Below are positions 63,739-64,000 of a stretch of DNA of 64,000 bases, piece by piece. Source of the DNA: Sediminibacillus albus. GTDB taxonomy: Bacteria > Bacillota > Bacilli > Bacillales > Amphibacillaceae. Below the pieces are notes generated by a model. That model worked only from the letters and a program-made list of their open reading frames with translations, had not been told where the DNA came from and ran no database searches. The number at the start of each line of letters is the position of its first letter. Position 1 is the first letter of the stretch. Where the stretch lies: positions 120,833 to 184,832 of the forward strand of contig NZ_FNFL01000007.1 in assembly GCF_900101125.1 (NCBI RefSeq), read 5' to 3'. Both the position numbers and the translations under genes were made by a program.

Positions 63739-64000
63739 TTTATGGAGAGTTTGATCTTGGCTCAGGACGAACGCTGGCGGCGTGCCTAATACATGCAAGT
63801 CGAGCGCGTGAAGCAACTGGACCCCTTCGGGGTGAAAGCTGTGGAACGAGCGGCGGACGGGTGAGTAACACGTGGGCAACCTGCCTGTAAGACTGGGATA
63901 ACCCCGGGAAACCGGGGCTAATACCGGGTAATACTTTTCTTCGCATGAAGGGAAGTTGAAAGGCGGCTTTTCGGAGCTGTCACTTACAGATGGGCCCGCG
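63739..64000 (+). rRNA. 16S ribosomal RNA, 5' part
   Basis: The 5' end of 16S rRNA begins near 63739 (TTTATGGAGAGTTTGATC) and continues past the window edge; 262 bases are visible, covering helices up to V2. The GACGAACGCTGGCGGCGTGCCTAATACATGCAAGTCGAGCG and GGCGGACGGGTGAGTAACACGTGGGCAACCTGCC blocks are diagnostic of Bacillaceae. At the classical 27F primer site the base usually C or A is T (GATCTTGGC). Confidence 0.97.

Overview
The window comes from a low-GC, endospore-forming member of the Bacillaceae. The evidence is the spore genes (a GerA-type germinant receptor operon, SpoVR, a YhcN-type lipoprotein, a collagen-like surface protein, a coat-type protein), strong AGGAGG ribosome binding sites, SigI/RsgI, and a Bacillaceae-type 16S rRNA start at the right edge. 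The 262 bases of 16S do not let me name the genus. The Oceanobacillus/Virgibacillus side of the family is a guess from general gene similarity.

Layout. 1-8.2 kb: end of an aldehyde dehydrogenase, repeat copy A, a MATE efflux pump, a stand-alone MurG-type glycosyltransferase, and an MMPL exporter with its MarR regulator. 8.2-13 kb: an OpuA-type compatible-solute ABC importer and an aldo/keto reductase. 13-18.1 kb: the three-gene germinant receptor operon (minus strand), repeat copy B and a beta-carbonic-anhydrase-like protein. 18.4-24.9 kb: a small zinc-ribbon protein, the bmrCD-type drug exporter behind a leader-peptide attenuator, a membrane-anchored serine protease and a PRC-barrel protein that appears to start at ATT. 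25-30.5 kb: sigI-rsgI, an oxidoreductase, a GNAT-nitrilase fusion and an SDR. 30.6-36.8 kb: a small YhdB-like protein, a forespore lipoprotein, the methionine-to-cysteine operon yrrT-luxS-mccA-mccB and an M20 dipeptidase. 36.8-38.3 kb: repeat copies C and D flanking a PCYCGC lipoprotein gene. 38.5-44.5 kb: spoVR, azoreductase, a 44-residue small protein, an RsbR paralogue, an acetyltransferase, ChrA and a PadR regulator. 44.6-56.8 kb: a spore-surface glycan region. 57-63.4 kb: DUF389 protein, phosphoesterase, SDR, AGCS symporter, DUF421 protein, alkyltransferase-like protein and two decayed genes. 63.4-64 kb: tandem rRNA promoters and the start of 16S rRNA.

The region that works most clearly as a unit is 44.6-56.8 kb. 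A Gly-X-Thr collagen-like protein lies among three sugar-handling genes (a GT2-TPR glycosyltransferase, a sugar epimerase and a GT-B glycosyltransferase). Next to them is a nucleotide-sugar pathway of 6-dehydrogenase, 3-dehydrogenase, aminotransferase and N-acetyltransferase, which in order resembles synthesis of a UDP-2,3-diacetamido-hexuronic acid. Then come a coiled-coil protein and a coat-type protein. Sites matching SigK or SigE promoters lie in front of the collagen gene, the GT-B gene, the aminotransferase operon and the coiled-coil gene. I read this as a mother-cell programme that builds and glycosylates a filamentous spore surface.

Three other observations stand out. First, a complete ribosome-controlled attenuator can be read directly in front of bmrCD. 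Second, four copies of a composite intergenic repeat are present; one has its core inverted relative to its flanks and two flank a single lipoprotein gene. Third, a carbonic anhydrase homologue has lost the conserved Asp-Arg pair.
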